Source of the DNA: Citrobacter sp. FP75
GTDB taxonomy: Bacteria; Pseudomonadota; Gammaproteobacteria; Enterobacterales; Enterobacteriaceae
DNA: 64,000 bases
Direction of reading: 5' to 3'
Assembly: GCF_018342065.1 (NCBI RefSeq)
Contig: NZ_JAFDOE010000004.1
Location: 171,957-235,956, forward strand
Shown here: in pieces, positions 27,039 through 35,772 of the stretch
Position numbering within the stretch: position 1 is the first letter of the stretch
Layout: each line of letters starts with the position of its first letter
Translations under genes and position numbers: made by a program
The notes under the pieces: generated by a model
Databases searched by the model: none
What the model saw: only the letters and a program-made list of their open reading frames with translations
What the model was told of the DNA's origin: nothing

Positions 27039-28091
27039 TCATGGTATGGAAATTTCCATTACAGCTGCACCACTTAAATTTCCCGGTTGACTACTCGCAG
27101 TCTTTTTTAATACTGATTGAATAGTTAAATTACCGTTTCCTGATATAGTGATATCCGCAGAAGGTGATGACGCGGAAATATTTGTGTTTTCTACTGTCAA
27201 AACAGAATCCCAACCATTTCCTAATCCAACACCCACACCATCAGAGTATTCAGTTGTCGGAGTATTTAGAGATTTTAGGGTTAATTTAAACTTAACATCA
27301 CTAGGAAGTTGACACTTAATGTTTATAGAACTACTCGTAGTATGACCATCTGCAGATGAAATTGAATGCCCTCCATGTGACAGTTCTATTTTACTTGGAA
27401 ACACCTCACACTTATTATTGATTGTAATATCGAATGGAAGCGAGGCCTGGGTAGTTGAAATATCATCAATACTATCCAGCGGCCATCTTGAAAGCCATTG
27501 GTGCATAATTCTACTAGAATAGTACGAAGCAAATCCTATCCTCATCGGTATAGACCCCGTATAATGACCCACACCAAGATGTCGTACATCAAGAAGTAAG
27601 GATGAATCAAATGCCACAGGGCCATAATTAGTAACATGCCCGTCGGCATAACATCGATACTGTGTTAAGGGCATGCGTCTATCTTCTATTTTTTTATATA
27701 AAGCATAATGTCCTGTCCTGTCAATAACAGTAGTATCTGATGGTGTTTGGCCAATACTGATTGGTATCTCTACACCATTTGCACTTATTTTTTTCGGTAG
27801 AAAAAGATAATAATCAAGGCCTTCAATATCTACTGATACAAAATTACTGGTTTTACAAAATTTAGCTTTAAGATATAGATTCCCCGGCGTAATAGAATTT
27901 AATGCTACAGGAATACTTGATATAGCATTTCCATTGTATTCTAATCTACCCATTTCAAAACCATCATTTGGTGCTGTCCAAAAAAAACCGTAAGTCACAT
28001 AACCAAGATGTGGTAATGTCCCTATATAATCAGCATGTACTGGAGTCGAAAATTGACTAGCAATGAATGCACACAGAAATAAAAATCGCAT
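27039..28091 (-). CDS. PapG-like fimbrial tip adhesin with divergent lectin domain
   Basis: The 350-residue last gene of the operon encodes a two-domain tip adhesin. A signal peptide (MRFLFLCAFIASQFSTPVHA) precedes an N-terminal putative lectin domain to about residue 220. The C-terminal pilin domain resembles PapG: IELSHGGHSISSADGHT, then GVGVGLGNGWDSVLTVE. The end, LSGAAVMEISIP, also fits PapG's terminal GSATLLMILP. The lectin half is only remotely like PapG, which binds Gal-alpha-1,4-Gal glycolipids; receptor specificity is unknown. Cysteines pair as FCKTS/YRCYA and NKCEV/IKCQL. The pilin domain call is solid, the lectin call by position. Confidence 0.8.
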   Translation of the reverse strand: MRFLFLCAFIASQFSTPVHADYIGTLPHLGYVTYGFFWTAPNDGFEMGRLEYNGNAISSIPVALNSITPGNLYLKAKFCKTSNFVSVDIEGLDYYLFLPKKISANGVEIPISIGQTPSDTTVIDRTGHYALYKKIEDRRMPLTQYRCYADGHVTNYGPVAFDSSLLLDVRHLGVGHYTGSIPMRIGFASYYSSRIMHQWLSRWPLDSIDDISTTQASLPFDITINNKCEVFPSKIELSHGGHSISSADGHTTSSSINIKCQLPSDVKFKLTLKSLNTPTTEYSDGVGVGLGNGWDSVLTVENTNISASSPSADITISGNGNLTIQSVLKKTASSQPGNLSGAAVMEISIP

Positions 28092-28168
28092 ATATACCTC
28101 TAGTTTAGATAGTATTTAATAGTGGTTTTTATATAACGATATATAACAAAGTAATAAAACAAATACGA

Positions 28169-28705
28169 TTACACATAAAAAATATTCATGGTAGCCGTTG
28201 CACTAAATGTACCAGCAGTAAGTGCCTCGCTCCCATACTTATAAGGTGCAGCAGTAAAGGTAAAATGACTTCTTTCAGTATTTATTTGAGATAACCCTTT
28301 TTTAATTTTATCTTTATCTACATTGACCTTCAAAGGGAAACGACTGTCAACAGAATCTCCCTGGTACAGGGCAATCCCTAAAGATGAGGCATTTACCCCT
28401 GTAGTCTTTAGAATATTCTCACCTTGCACACCGGTGTTTGATGTAAAACTTATATAGGGCACTCCCGAATTATTCACACACAGAACTTCAACTGTTTTTG
28501 TCTGTTTGAATTTATTACCATCAACTTCTTGAATTGATACCTTTCCAAAATTAATCTCAAAGCTCGCGTCGTTATTTATTTTGCACGGCTCATTATAAAT
28601 TTCCCCTGTTATTTCTATTTGAACCTCTTCAGCCAGGGCACTGCCGAGAGTTAATGGAAAACATGCAATTAGAATCCGAATTCCATTTTTTACTTTCATT
28701 TTCAT
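28169..28705 (-). CDS. PapF-like minor pilin / tip adaptor
   Basis: I place the start at 28705 (MKMKVKNGIRILIACFPLTLGSALA), which gives a good signal peptide and a mature pilin of about 153 residues. The frame extends 48 codons further upstream into the preceding pilin gene without support. The disulphide CKINND and VLCVNNSG, and the C-terminal ATATMNIFYV beta strand, are those of Pap-type subunits. Its place before the tip adhesin gene corresponds to papF, whose product joins the adhesin to the fibrillum. Confidence 0.72.
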   Translation of the reverse strand: MKMKVKNGIRILIACFPLTLGSALAEEVQIEITGEIYNEPCKINNDASFEINFGKVSIQEVDGNKFKQTKTVEVLCVNNSGVPYISFTSNTGVQGENILKTTGVNASSLGIALYQGDSVDSRFPLKVNVDKDKIKKGLSQINTERSHFTFTAAPYKYGSEALTAGTFSATATMNIFYV

Positions 28706-28742
28706 CAAAAATATTTTACTGTTTATATTGATAGCACTGGCA

Positions 28743-29300
28743 TTATTCATACGTAATCTCAAACCTGGCCAAAGATTCGTATTCTCCCGGCTGTACACTT
28801 TTATTCGAAATGGCATCTGGCGTTGCTTGGACATATGCAAAAAAATCAAAATTCATACTACCATCAATTAAAGGCGTACCATTCGAATGATTATGATTCT
28901 CACCTAATTTAAGTGGAGTTTTCCCATCCGTATCAAGTAACCCTATAGCCAGCTTTCCTTCATTTCCCGAACCAGTGACACTAAGAAAATAATCACTCCT
29001 CTCCTTCATTTGAGGTTCATTCTTACCGGAAAATCTAAACTTCACTATTTTCCATGAAGAGTTTGCATCACAATCACGCAAACGAATACTAAATTTCTGA
29101 GGCGGCATGTTACCAGGACTTATATGAAAATTTTTTACAGGATATTTTAAAAAATGAACCGTTTGATTATCACTACCAGTGTCAATCTTACAAGGGTAAT
29201 CTGTTAAATCACCAATGAATGAGATGTCCACTGCTTTTGCTGAAAAAGCAATACTCCCAATCAAATGCAAAACAGCAATTCCCAAGGTCATTCTTTTCAT
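28743..29300 (-). CDS. PapK/PapE-like minor pilin
   Basis: The 185-residue secreted pilin has a signal peptide (MKRMTLGIAVLHLIGSIAFSAKA), the two pilin cysteines (YPCKIDTG, RDCDAN) and the C-terminal strand ESLARFEITYE typical of chaperone-usher subunits. In pap operons this slot holds papK and papE (tip fibrillum base and shaft). Only one such gene is present here, so this fibrillum may be simpler than that of P fimbriae. Confidence 0.72.
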   Translation of the reverse strand: MKRMTLGIAVLHLIGSIAFSAKAVDISFIGDLTDYPCKIDTGSDNQTVHFLKYPVKNFHISPGNMPPQKFSIRLRDCDANSSWKIVKFRFSGKNEPQMKERSDYFLSVTGSGNEGKLAIGLLDTDGKTPLKLGENHNHSNGTPLIDGSMNFDFFAYVQATPDAISNKSVQPGEYESLARFEITYE

Positions 29301-29315
29301 TATCCCCCCCCTCTT

Positions 29316-29900
29316 TTATTCGTACCCCAGCAGTAGATGCAACAATGAGCTACTCGCAAGTGGTGCCATATGCGTGTGGTCTGATCTATTCTGGCTTACC
29401 AGGGCTTGCCGCTGATTTTTGCTCATGTAATATATGAGATGGTTTTGCCCATTCTCCAGTGCTACTTTTCCATTACTGAGCATCTTTTGCTCTGCCGGCT
29501 GCCCCCCCTTTCGGTTGTATAAAAGGGCACTTTGTGTAGCTATGGTCTTATCACGACCTGCCTGTATTTTTGCATCACCGTCACCACACCCTACAAGCTT
29601 TAGCTTAAACACGTACCGTTCAAGCATTCCTTGCGGTTGCATGTCCTTATGCAAATCAATTTCATTTGTTTCCAGGGTACAGGGAGAAGACAACAGCGCG
29701 CCACTGACTACCAGCATGCCGGTGCGACCATTCCTTTCATTCACCCATTGATGACGCGTCTCGTCCACATGCAAAAATTCTTCTTGCTTCACCCACTCAT
29801 TTGCATATAACACGTTATTTACGATATAGCCTGCCATTAGAACAGCCAGAAAAACTCTGGCCGCGACCAGTTTCATCACTCCGCTCCGGGCTATTACCAT
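29316..29900 (-). CDS. papJ: PapJ-like assembly/integrity protein
   Basis: The 194-residue periplasmic protein resembles PapJ, needed for structural integrity of Pap pili. The segment NERNGRTGMLVVSGALLSSPCTLETNE and LVGCGDGDAK fit PapJ. I take the start at 29900, where ATG overlaps the papD stop in a TAATG, which gives translational coupling and the family length (193). The ATG at 29876 (MKLVAARVF) is an alternative. Confidence 0.7.
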   Translation of the reverse strand: MVIARSGVMKLVAARVFLAVLMAGYIVNNVLYANEWVKQEEFLHVDETRHQWVNERNGRTGMLVVSGALLSSPCTLETNEIDLHKDMQPQGMLERYVFKLKLVGCGDGDAKIQAGRDKTIATQSALLYNRKGGQPAEQKMLSNGKVALENGQNHLIYYMSKNQRQALVSQNRSDHTHMAPLASSSLLHLLLGYE

Positions 29901-30631
29901 TACTTTTTCACCGCCGTACAACGATCTCCACTGCAGCTAAATTGTAAGACTGGGCGCCCACCGTAATCGTTTATGTAGCTCAGATACGGTGTAGTGTAGC
30001 TACCTGATTTAACTGTTTTTGAAGACTTAGGAGCCAGCATCACCGGTTCAAATTCACCTTCTTCTGCCTGTTTTTTGCTGCCCCCCAGACCTATTACTGT
30101 TACATAGTATGGTGTTGGATTATCAATTGTGTAACCACCACTGGTTTTATTGAGTACTAACTGATCCTGCCATACAGCATTAGGTTCTGCTTTAATAGAA
30201 TCAGGTCGATAAAAAAGTTTTATCTTCGTTTGCAGTGCTATTTGCAAAACATTCGCCTTGTCACTCTTAGGCGGAATCTCGCGAAGATTGAAATAGAAAA
30301 TAGACTCTCTATCTTGAGGGAGTTTATTTATTTCCGGGGTGCTGGAAAGGCGCACCATACTTTTTTCACCAGGTTCAAGGCGTTGTACTGGTGGTGTAAC
30401 AACAATCGGTCCCGTTGTGATTTTTTCTTGCTTTTCATTTTCTATCCATGCCTGAGCAAGGTATGGTAATTGATTGTTGTCATTGGAAATATTGAGAGTC
30501 ATTGTTTTTTCCCCACCGTTAAAAACGGCTCGGGTGCGGTCAAGGGAAACGGCCGCATTAACAATAGGTGCTGCAGTCAAACATGCTGCAGTCATCAATA
30601 TATTCTTAAATACTGGTGTTACTTTCAACAT
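29900..30631 (-). CDS. papD: PapD-like periplasmic fimbrial chaperone
   Basis: The 243-residue chaperone has a signal peptide ending at IVNAAVS and the two immunoglobulin-like domains. The subunit-binding Arg8 lies in VSLDRTRAVF, the conserved FYFNLREIPP block follows, and Lys112 lies in TKIKLFYRP. It binds subunits by donor-strand complementation and delivers them to the usher. The C-terminal CSGDRC forms a disulphide as in PapD. It lies 91 bases downstream of papC. Confidence 0.92.
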   Translation of the reverse strand: MLKVTPVFKNILMTAACLTAAPIVNAAVSLDRTRAVFNGGEKTMTLNISNDNNQLPYLAQAWIENEKQEKITTGPIVVTPPVQRLEPGEKSMVRLSSTPEINKLPQDRESIFYFNLREIPPKSDKANVLQIALQTKIKLFYRPDSIKAEPNAVWQDQLVLNKTSGGYTIDNPTPYYVTVIGLGGSKKQAEEGEFEPVMLAPKSSKTVKSGSYTTPYLSYINDYGGRPVLQFSCSGDRCTAVKK

Positions 30632-30722
30632 ATTAAACCTCTCTCATTTTATGTTCTGATAAATCGCACATAAATAATCGGATGGAGAATATATCTCCAT
30701 ACTCCGAGTGAATAACGGCCTT

Positions 30723-33230
30723 CTATGCCTTTATGCATGGCAACAGTAATTGTTGGTCTGGATTTAGCTTCTCCGTAATATCTACGACGCACTGTATTTT
30801 TCCGTCCCAACTCACATTCAATCTTTCTCCGGGGGTTACCCCACTCAACCAAGAAAGTCCACTGTCTGCGACCATTCCCAGTTCACGGCCTTTAGCATTC
30901 ATTACGCTTGCACCAAAGGGTGGATAACTGTTATCAGCCATACGCAACACGGCAAATAAGCGATTCCCCTTTAGAACTTCAAATTTACGATATCCTATTG
31001 CACCCTCGGTCAGGACGGATTCCACCACAGAACGACGAGCCTCGATGTCTGCTGGTAACTTCTTCATATCAACTGAGGTAGTGTTACGATAATAACTGCT
31101 CACATTTGTCACAACACCAATACCCCAATCGTTGGTCGAAACTCGACCACCATCGACGGGTACTCCTCCAACACCGTCAGTATCGACCAGTAAGCGGGTA
31201 CTACCATTCATACCCCCCGCATGCAGGGCTGCCCCCTGTGCTGTAATGGTTGCACCACCTGAAGCACTCACCCCAAATGAGGTATAACCGTTCTGCACTG
31301 TTGAAAAATTGGCTGCAATATTAGCCAGTGGGCTGCTGTGGCTAAAGAACCCACTCATCTGTGTTTGAGACGGCAAGCTGTTGCCATTGCTCATACCTGC
31401 GTTCAACGAGTAGCTACTTAACCCACCATCCAGGGTACCGCTGTACCCTACGGTGTTAGTGTAACGATCGTTACTCATGCTGCTGCTATAATTAAGTGTT
31501 GTGCTTCCCCAAGGAACGGACAACCGCAGAAATACCGAATCGTTATCGTAGTTCTGGTATTTCGAACGGGAGGCAGACAATCCCAAAGAAACATTTTTCA
31601 AGCCAGCAGCATCGAAATATCTGTTCACTGACACCATGTAATAATCAGACATTTTCTGATCCCAGTATGTCTGATGGCTGTACTGCAGGTTAACGGATGT
31701 ATTTGAGTCTACGAAGTTCTTATTAAACGTAACGGTATACATCTCCTTTTCACGTCTCGTGAAATCATTGCGATAACGGGCATCAAGGTACTGTTCCATG
31801 GTCATATAGTTACGCTCTGAGAAACGATACCCTGCAAATGTAATATCTGCATTTACATCATCAAAACGTTTTGAATAACTTAAACGCCAGGACTTACCTT
31901 GTTTTGTTTCATCCTCAAGTCGAGCCACGGATTGGGTAACATCCGTAGATACAGTACCAAATTCATTAAGATCACGGCCGAGACCAACAGCCAGGGCGTT
32001 ATAATCTTCCGAAAAAATGCTGCCGCCATAGAGAGACCATTTATTACCGATCCCCCATGATGCTTCGCCGGATATAAAAACCGGACCTTCCATAGTGTGT
32101 TCGTAATTACGCGAACGACCTGAGACAAGTTTATAGCGAATTTGACCAGGTCGGGTAAGATAGGGCACATACGCCGTATCAACCTGAAATGTTTGCTTTC
32201 GTCCATCCTGCTCAATAACTTCTACATCAAGGCGTCCACGAACAGAACTATCCAAGTCCTGGATCGAAAATGGTCCAGCCGGGACAGTTGAATCATAAAG
32301 AATTCGATTCTGTTGCGAGATCACAACACGGGCATTCGTATTGGCAACCCCCGTAATCTGCGGAGCATAACCACGTAGTTTTGGCGGCAACATGCGATCA
32401 TCGCTCTCCAGACTGGCACCAATGTATCGCCAGGGACTGAAGATTTCTGAATTAATGTAATTTTCACCCAGCGTTAAGTTAGCACGCCAACGCGGGAGTG
32501 CACGGTACATGTAAAATCGATTCCAGGTGAACTGACTCTCCGTCCCCCCTGCATTACCAGTGGTATGGTTAAGATTACCCTGGTAGTCTCCACGTAAACG
32601 CCATGCCCCTACATTGATACCTGTTGTACCGTAATAACTGAGTAACTGAGACTGTCCTCCCTGGTGCGGCTTATTTACTGTCCCGTTAATGTTATAGTCA
32701 AACAACAATCCTGGAATACCATCATCCCATTGTGACGGTGGTAGCCAAGACGCATCAGAGTACTCCAGCCACGCTTGTGGCATGTTAATGTGAAGCATAC
32801 CTTGTGCCGTATTTGGGCGAATTTCGACCCCCGGCAAACGGCTGAAATCAGCACACTGTTCATTGTTCCAGTAGGTAACTTTCTCCAGAGATTCTTCAGT
32901 TAGCCCCATTCTGTTAACCATTTCAGGGGTCAGGCATGGCTGCGGTAATGACTCTTCCTCGCCTTTTCCTTGTGTTGGATGCTCCAGAAATGTTACAGAA
33001 AACGCAGTGGGTGAAACGCCTTGCCCATTCACTATTAATTCCATTTGATACTGCCCGGGCATGATATATCCCACTTGTGAGAATCGGGAAATATCAATAT
33101 TTTTTCTGTCTACCGCATCCAGAACATCAGTATTAAAGTCTACAGCGTAAGCCGGCACACCCGATAGTGAAAGCATCAACGCATAGGTAATGTTATTAAC
33201 GGTAAAATAATTATTCTTTTCCATTATCAA
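30723..33230 (-). CDS. papC: PapC-like outer-membrane usher
   Basis: The 835-residue usher forms the assembly pore. It has a signal peptide (ending VPAYAVDFNTDVLD), an N-terminal chaperone-binding domain, a 24-strand barrel, a plug domain and C-terminal domains (YPPFGASVMNAKGRELGMV). Length matches PapC (836). The start may be MIMEKNN or the ATG two codons later. Confidence 0.94.
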   Translation of the reverse strand: MIMEKNNYFTVNNITYALMLSLSGVPAYAVDFNTDVLDAVDRKNIDISRFSQVGYIMPGQYQMELIVNGQGVSPTAFSVTFLEHPTQGKGEEESLPQPCLTPEMVNRMGLTEESLEKVTYWNNEQCADFSRLPGVEIRPNTAQGMLHINMPQAWLEYSDASWLPPSQWDDGIPGLLFDYNINGTVNKPHQGGQSQLLSYYGTTGINVGAWRLRGDYQGNLNHTTGNAGGTESQFTWNRFYMYRALPRWRANLTLGENYINSEIFSPWRYIGASLESDDRMLPPKLRGYAPQITGVANTNARVVISQQNRILYDSTVPAGPFSIQDLDSSVRGRLDVEVIEQDGRKQTFQVDTAYVPYLTRPGQIRYKLVSGRSRNYEHTMEGPVFISGEASWGIGNKWSLYGGSIFSEDYNALAVGLGRDLNEFGTVSTDVTQSVARLEDETKQGKSWRLSYSKRFDDVNADITFAGYRFSERNYMTMEQYLDARYRNDFTRREKEMYTVTFNKNFVDSNTSVNLQYSHQTYWDQKMSDYYMVSVNRYFDAAGLKNVSLGLSASRSKYQNYDNDSVFLRLSVPWGSTTLNYSSSMSNDRYTNTVGYSGTLDGGLSSYSLNAGMSNGNSLPSQTQMSGFFSHSSPLANIAANFSTVQNGYTSFGVSASGGATITAQGAALHAGGMNGSTRLLVDTDGVGGVPVDGGRVSTNDWGIGVVTNVSSYYRNTTSVDMKKLPADIEARRSVVESVLTEGAIGYRKFEVLKGNRLFAVLRMADNSYPPFGASVMNAKGRELGMVADSGLSWLSGVTPGERLNVSWDGKIQCVVDITEKLNPDQQLLLPCIKA

Positions 33231-33348
33231 TCATCACTTTTAACACGAATCAGAGTGATTCCGACAAACGAAAGCTATATTCCTCCAACAACAAGGAAAT
33301 AAAACCATCATGTATGATGGATATGCTTAATGAAATACAGTTAAGCTA

Positions 33349-33936
33349 TTATTCGTAATCGACCTTAAACCGCAATACGGAATAATAACTCCCAGCTTTT
33401 AGTGGGTATTCGTTGCGGACAAGTCGTAAGGTATAATCGAACTCATCTTCATTCCCATTCAATAATAATGGGGGCATCACCTTTCCAGACTTAGCCGGAT
33501 AACCTTGCTGGTCCAGTATTTGTAAGCTTACGCCCTGAGAACTCCCGAGTAATAAGAATTTATCGGGAGTTTCACCATGCACCCCCTCAAAAGTTACACG
33601 CACTCGACTTGCCGTATAAACTCGTTTCCCAGTACCCGCCAACTCGCAATTACGTAACCTCAGGCGAAATTTCTTTTCCGCTCCAACACTACTATTCTGT
33701 AAATCCCGTACAGGTGTTTCTCCCATGTCGATTACCTGATACGTATCTTCCATCGCCAACGTACAGGCAGGCAGAATGACCTGACCTTTAAAATTTGCAC
33801 GACCATGCCACCATACATGCTCTTCCCCCCAATATTCCGGCAGTGTCATCCCCGGAGGAGGGAAAGGTAATGAGGAGGTAGCATATAATGCTGAACTCCA
33901 GAATATCGTTATAATAAAAGCAAAGCGCCAGTTCAT
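33349..33936 (-). CDS. papH: PapH-like terminator/anchor pilin
   Basis: This 195-residue protein matches PapH, the subunit that ends pilus growth and anchors it. Diagnostic segments are LPEYWGEEHVWWHGRANFKG, PACTLAMEDTYQVIDMGETP and YSVLRFKVDYE. The signal peptide ends near ALYATSS. Its place after the major pilin gene, beyond an attenuator hairpin, is as in pap operons and keeps anchor levels low. Confidence 0.9.
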   Translation of the reverse strand: MNWRFAFIITIFWSSALYATSSLPFPPPGMTLPEYWGEEHVWWHGRANFKGQVILPACTLAMEDTYQVIDMGETPVRDLQNSSVGAEKKFRLRLRNCELAGTGKRVYTASRVRVTFEGVHGETPDKFLLLGSSQGVSLQILDQQGYPAKSGKVMPPLLLNGNEDEFDYTLRLVRNEYPLKAGSYYSVLRFKVDYE

Positions 33937-33956
33937 TTTGATATTCCATTCCGAGT

Positions 33957-33987
33957 AAAAGCAGAACTATAAATAGTTCTGCTTTTT
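33957..33987 (-). terminator. Intercistronic attenuator hairpin between major pilin and papH genes
   Basis: A perfect 14-bp inverted repeat (AAAAGCAGAACTAT with ATAGTTCTGCTTTT) ends in T's on the transcript strand, 24 bases after the major pilin stop. It should terminate most transcripts and protect the pilin mRNA. Confidence 0.8.
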
Positions 33988-34010
33988 ATTATATAAGAAG
34001 CAAGCGCTAA

Positions 34011-34550
34011 TTATTGGTAGGTCAGGTTAAAGTTCGCAACGGCGGTGAAATCACCTTCTTTCAGAGTGCCACCATTCGCTTTTTTGACCCATGCGCTATA
34101 ACGCAGGGTGTTATCGCCTTCTTTAAGGTTGCTTGCTGCACCGTCAGCTCCCGTAAAGTCAACCAGATTGCCACCAGCGTCAGACACAACAATTACAGTA
34201 CCCGTGTCCCCCGCAGTACCTAATTCTTCTTTCTTAGCACCTATAGTCGTGCCAGAGAACGCAACTTTTACGGTTTTAAAAGCCGTTGGATTGGCCCCGG
34301 GCGCTGTATTAGCCAGAGAACAATTAACAAGTTTAATATCCAGATTTTTCTTAACCGAAATACCATCAGCCTCTAGATGCGCCTTAGAAATCTGGCCGAA
34401 ATCAATAGTTTGATCTGCTGATTCAGATGCAATCCCGCATGGTGCATCAATTACAGAACCTTTGAAGTTAACAACACCCTGGCCTTTAGCCTGGGCGCCA
34501 AAAGAAAACATCGCCATAGCTACAACACCAGCTACTAAACTTTTCTTCAT
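34011..34550 (-). CDS. Major fimbrial subunit (PapA-like)
   Basis: The 179-residue pilin has a signal peptide (MKKSLVAGVVAMAMFSFGAQA) and a mature part that begins KGQGVVNFKGSVIDAPCGI, with the pilin disulphide (APCGI, VNCSL) and a C-terminal beta zipper strand ANFNLTYQ. The start at 34550 is chosen because it yields this signal peptide; an upstream in-frame ATG adds 23 unsupported residues. It is the promoter-proximal gene of the operon, as papA is. The variable middle (Gly/Thr/Ala-rich) resembles several type-1/P-family pilins. Confidence 0.88.
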   Translation of the reverse strand: MKKSLVAGVVAMAMFSFGAQAKGQGVVNFKGSVIDAPCGIASESADQTIDFGQISKAHLEADGISVKKNLDIKLVNCSLANTAPGANPTAFKTVKVAFSGTTIGAKKEELGTAGDTGTVIVVSDAGGNLVDFTGADGAASNLKEGDNTLRYSAWVKKANGGTLKEGDFTAVANFNLTYQ

Positions 34551-34997
34551 AAAATTAAACCTCAATCCTTCTTTAACTAGTACACAATAAATTAAACACC
34601 GAGAACTAATGGCATTCAAAATGACGCTAATAATTTCGGGTTGCTCAAATTATTATAAAACAAATCATGACTAGCAAGAGCTATATTTAATATTGTTAAA
34701 ATTTTATCACTTATTACTAATTATAAGAAAAAACACGGATTACAAGCCATTACAATGCCATTTCGAAAGCAAAAAAGATATTCATGTACTATATAAGCAG
34801 TGTGGTGACGCACTGCTTGCGGCAACTACTGCACAGAGATTCGGATATGAAAACTTGTAATAAAAGATACCAACTGGGCTAGTGGGGAATATAGAACAGG
34901 GGCTGGTGGGCTAGCCCCGACGACAAGTACCCGAGAACGGTTCCAATTAATATTCTGCCGCACGAATCTGCCGTCAGAGCCATTTATTATGGGAAAG
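34551..34997. promoter_or_regulatory. AT-rich control region of the pap-like operon; no papI/papB and no GATC
   Basis: This 447-base region separates the major pilin gene from yaiO. The expected papB and papI genes are absent, and I find no GATC site, so Dam/Lrp phase switching of the pap type is not encoded here. AT-rich DNA around 34650-34780 should hold the promoter. AAGCAGTG and CACTGCTT (34795-34818) form an 8-base hairpin, possibly the end of the yaiO transcript. GGGGCT and AGCCCC (34897-34916) form another. Confidence 0.55.
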
Positions 34998-35771
34998 TCA
35001 GAATTTCCACGAAATCTGAGCTGCAAATTGTAATCCACTGTATTCATTCGTGGGTGTGTCATACCAACGTTTACCTGCCGTCAATCCCAGATTAAGCTGC
35101 GCTGTAAGCGGCTGGATACGCTGGAGACTTATGCTCTTCATACTTCCGCTAAGGGTCTCAGGAGACCAGTCATAAATGTAAGCGCCTGTGCCACGACTCA
35201 GCCACAACTGAGTATAACCATCCCCACGTGAGTCTTTCAGCCGAAAGGAGATCATATTGCTATAGCTGCCTCCCGTATGACTTGAATCATAATGAGTGTA
35301 ACGATAATTGGCGATAAGTTGACCGACATAGAGACCAATGCCGCCTTGCCATGCATTAACTTCAGCATCATCATAATATTTAGTGTAGCGATATCCAGTG
35401 CTGAACACGGATTTTGGCAGCAGGTTCAGATTAATATCCTGACGAAAATCCTGTCGTGCAAAGACTGGGGTATTATCAGCAAAGGCAATACCTGTACGGG
35501 TCGTTAGCCAGTTATTCCATTTATACCATACAGCACCCTGACCTCTCGTGGCATTGAAACGCTCGGTCTCATAATCGCGTTTTCCCTGAGAAATATTCAA
35601 AAGCAATGTTGATCTATCAACGTTTGCGACCATTTCAGCATAAGCCACATTGCGCGTACCATGGTTTCCAGAATAATCGATAAAATCATAGCCTGCAGTA
35701 ATTGATTTTAATCCTGCATAAGCTGGCAATGTGCTAAAAATACCTGCCGCTAATAATGCTTGTTTTATCAT
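34998..35771 (-). CDS. yaiO: YaiO-family outer-membrane beta-barrel protein
   Basis: The 257-residue protein has a signal peptide (MIKQALLAAGIFSTLPAYA) and strands with alternating aromatic residues ending in AAQISWKF, as in outer-membrane barrels. Length and sequence match E. coli YaiO. I start at 35771, 13 codons into the open frame, where the signal peptide begins. It follows yaiX by one base, so it belongs to the same operon as the polysaccharide genes and may be the export pore. Confidence 0.88.
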   Translation of the reverse strand: MIKQALLAAGIFSTLPAYAGLKSITAGYDFIDYSGNHGTRNVAYAEMVANVDRSTLLLNISQGKRDYETERFNATRGQGAVWYKWNNWLTTRTGIAFADNTPVFARQDFRQDINLNLLPKSVFSTGYRYTKYYDDAEVNAWQGGIGLYVGQLIANYRYTHYDSSHTGGSYSNMISFRLKDSRGDGYTQLWLSRGTGAYIYDWSPETLSGSMKSISLQRIQPLTAQLNLGLTAGKRWYDTPTNEYSGLQFAAQISWKF

Positions 35772-35772
35772 T

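Noticed and set aside
28706-28849. Longer start for the PapF-like pilin
   Set aside because: It would overlap the previous pilin gene and bury the signal peptide; the ATG at 28705 gives a proper signal sequence.
34897-34916. GGGGCT/AGCCCC stem as the yaiO terminator
   Set aside because: No T tract follows on the minus strand, so I list it only as a possible structure within the control region.
34551-34997. Pap-type phase switch
   Set aside because: Neither papI/papB genes nor GATC sites occur in this region.
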